A stretch of 64,000 nt of DNA, taken from assembly GCF_020382885.2 (NCBI RefSeq), contig NC_058496.1:10893501-10957500 (forward strand), read 5' to 3'. The notes beneath the pieces were generated by a model, which ran no database searches, was not told the origin of the DNA, and saw only the letters and a list, made by a program, of their open reading frames with translations. Positions 54,924-64,000 of the stretch are shown here, in pieces (position 1 is the stretch's first letter; each line of letters starts with the position of its first letter). Source of the DNA: Scatophagus argus. Its lineage: Eukaryota; Chordata; Actinopteri; Scatophagidae. The translations under genes were made by a program, and so were the position numbers.

Positions 54924-56298
54924 ACGGACAAGACAAACATGGTGTTCCCCTGAAACAAACTAATTATTCATAGCACAATGCATAGATAAATTAAGTAAAC
55001 ACTACTACTGCATCCAATCAACTGACGATGACCCGCTAAACATTTTACAATTCACAATTATGGACTTCAGTCAACAGAAAATGGCTCCATTTCTGCCACT
55101 AGACTCCCAGGAAATAATCGACCAGATTATACAAGGCCTTCTCTCATCATAACAGGTCAGGCAGGTTAAATACAAATACAGAGTGGCTTTAAATAAAGAC
55201 ATAATACTGCTAGCAGGTTTACCCAAGCTTGCTAAGTGGTCTGAAAGTGGCATTGCTTATTTCTAATGGGGGTATGAATTTAGGAGCATATTTTAACATA
55301 TTTTTTTCACTACAACTAAAGAAAAAGTATAGCTTAGCTTGCCTAAAAGAAGCATGAGTGAAAGCTTTAGTTCCAAAGATTAAACAAAAATATCAAATGT
55401 AAAAGCATAATCAATAAATACAAGAATTACGATGCCTGATGATGTTTAAATGAGTATTAAACCGATCAATATCTTTGCATTGCAATATTGCTTTGATGGT
55501 TTTCTTGTTTGACTGTCTTTCCCTCCTGGAAAGAAGCAAGATTTTTTTTTTAAAAAAAATTCCAATATCCACCTGTAAAATAAGGTGACTCCTATTATGT
55601 TACTCTGTAAGGTATTCTTTGTCACCGGTACAGGAAAACCTATGAATGAGAAACAATTTGAGTTTGACAACATGGGATAAGAAAAGAAAAAAAAAACTAC
55701 CACATTCACGTTCCAGTTTGGCAACTTTGAACAGTTTAAAAGTAAAGCAAACTACACACCAACTTCCCCCAGCGAAAATAAAAAGAAAACCAAACTGCAA
55801 GGCCTTAGCAGCTGAGGCTATGACACTTCCTGGTCTCTAAGCTAATCTCCATGCTAGTGTTGCTCTTCATACAAAGTCTAGCCCGGTTTATCTGGACAAA
55901 TAAAACCATTTTCACCAGTCTGGTGACTAAAAAGTACCTGTAAACCAAACACTAACGTTAAAAAAAAAGTACCACTTCAAACAACAAAGACAAGCAACTA
56001 AATACTAACACTAGAGGCAGCAAACTAAGCCATTTTTGGCAGCTGGAAAGAATGGCAGGATAACATATTGTAGTTCTGAAGATGTTGTGTGTAGATCTGA
56101 GGGAGGAAGATACACAACTCTCCTACTGCAGCCTCTGGGCCCCACTGTACATGGACGTTACACATCTCAAGACCACAAAACAAAAATAAAATAAATGGCT
56201 ATATAAACTCTTGAGAGAAATCAAGATTTTAGTTCTATATGATAGACATCACTGATGTCATATTACACAAAAAATGAAAACAAAAAGTATATTCATAT

Positions 56299-56336
56299 AC
56301 ATATATATATATAGATATATATATATATATATATAA
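56299..56336. repeat. (TA)n microsatellite
   Basis: TA dinucleotide run with one GA interruption, shortly downstream of the mier3 stop codon (minus strand). Confidence 0.9.
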
Positions 56337-56439
56337 TAGAATTTAAACAAATTGGATTCTCCAGTGAGGTCAGTCTTATGTACAAGCGGTATAAGGGGTT
56401 TCAAAAGGGAAGAACAAGGGGGGAGGGGGACGAGGAAGA

Positions 56440-62994
<6,555 letters not shown>

Positions 62995-63120
62995 ATTGGT
63001 ACCTTTCGCTAATGGGCTCGTTCTAGTGCAGTACCCGGATCAGCAGTCTGAGCCAATCAGAGATCCAGGTGTCCGTTGGAGTCGTGACGCCGTTCAAACC
63101 AACCACTGATCAGACTAACG
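62995..63120 (-). promoter_or_regulatory. mier3: mier3 promoter / 5' UTR
   Basis: Immediately upstream of the ATG on the minus strand. A CCAAT box is on the + strand at 63053-63057 (inverted relative to the gene) with a nearby GTGACGCCG. The start codon itself lies in ATATGGCGGAGG, a YY1-like ATGGCGG at the translation start. TSS not defined. Confidence 0.45.
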
Positions 63121-64000
63121 GTAATAATTTGTACACGGTAAATCTCCGGAATGAAAATATGACAGTCACAACTATTACATTCAAATCACCGATAAATATT
63201 GATATCTACTGATGACATGGCGTTCATCACGTTAATACCTCACCAAATGACATTTCGCTTAAACATTCCTAGAATGTTCTCCCAATATCCCAGCTGATTT
63301 CCTGTTCTCAATGCTATTCATCGGAGCTGTGCATACTAAAAGCTCCGTGTTATAACCATAAACATTTTTGGCACTACATATTCCTGCAAGAACTAATTGT
63401 GACTATGGCCACGATGTCATTCAGTCATATCATTCCTTTGGATAAATTTTGTAATTTGTCGTGGCACTTTCGCTTATTTAGCTGTCATTCCAACACATAT
63501 ACTAGATTATAATAGGCCATTTTGGCTTACAATAATACCAGAAGGCCCACATACCACTATTATACAGGCTATTAGGCTTATGAAAGTGACAAATCACGGG
63601 GGAAAATGTCACTAAGTATTAGTTTTCTTTGATTCTCACTGATATTTCACTGATTCTCTTGTCAAAATACATTTTCTTTTAGTCAGCTGATAGTCTATTT
63701 CATACTTAGTTAAATATTCACACCTTACACAAATCAAAAATTGACATATATGACAAATTTACTCTTGAAGCTGCATACCCTTCCTTGGCCTAAAAATAAA
63801 TGTAAAAAATACAATATTGGTTATTCAAATATTTAATGACTTATTATTTATTTAAAAAATTGTTTACTGACACCCTTTGTTGTTGATCATATCTTCCTGA
63901 ACAGTTGTTGGCTTATTGAATTAACTCTAAGCTAATTTCCATCCATCATATCATTAATGCATGGACTACTGCTACCATTTTGCTTAAAAAAAAACTAAAC
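63121..64000. other. intergenic flank beyond mier3 (no gene seen)
   Basis: AT-rich, no exon, no recognised repeat. If another gene lies divergent from mier3, its coding part is outside the window. Confidence 0.55.

Larger units (their letters stand above)
53757..56439 (-). other. mier3: probable 3' UTR of mier3
   Basis: No exon on either strand between the two convergent stop codons. Minus-strand AATAAA candidates are at 53962-53957 and 53764-53759, which would give a 3' UTR of about 2.5-2.7 kb meeting or overlapping the elac1 3' end. It contains copy B of the 133-bp repeat and a TA microsatellite (56299-56335). Confidence 0.4.

Overview
The window is vertebrate genomic DNA from a ray-finned (teleost) fish. 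Its genes are split into many short exons with GT-AG introns, it is rich in CA/TG, TA and TAGA microsatellites, and it carries tspan36, a tetraspanin I know only from fish. Genes were read by joining exons at splice sites and comparing the translated exons with families I recognise; no search was run.

Layout, left to right: (1) 1-5330, the 3' part of tspan36 (+), whose first coding exon lies outside the window. (2) 5330-10000, intergenic, microsatellites only. (3) 10000-33200, mapk4 (ERK4, +), an atypical MAP kinase: probable CpG-rich promoter and first exon near 10.1-10.4 kb, coding exons 13038-30389, long 3' UTR. Its second coding intron holds a 7.07-kb LTR retroelement (18709-25780) in antisense orientation, with two 1965-bp LTRs, a TATA target duplication and one gag-like reading frame but no pol. 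(4) 33800-49010, me2 (+), mitochondrial NAD(P)-dependent malic enzyme, complete in the window. (5) 49220-53880, elac1 (+), short-form tRNase Z. (6) 53900-63000, mier3 (-), an ELM2/SANT chromatin corepressor protein, convergent with elac1. (7) 63000-64000, the mier3 promoter and AT-rich flank.

The genes are unrelated in function: pigment-cell tetraspanin, signalling kinase, mitochondrial malate metabolism, tRNA 3' processing, histone-deacetylase scaffold. They are linked by synteny only: mapk4-me2-elac1 is the order also found on human chromosome 18q21. The most interesting items are the young two-LTR element with a duplicated primer-site-like block, a decayed copy of an me2 exon inside the preceding intron, two GC-AG introns, a 133-bp near-identical repeat shared by an elac1 intron and the DNA downstream of mier3, and an Arg-to-Cys change in the MAPK4 kinase domain.
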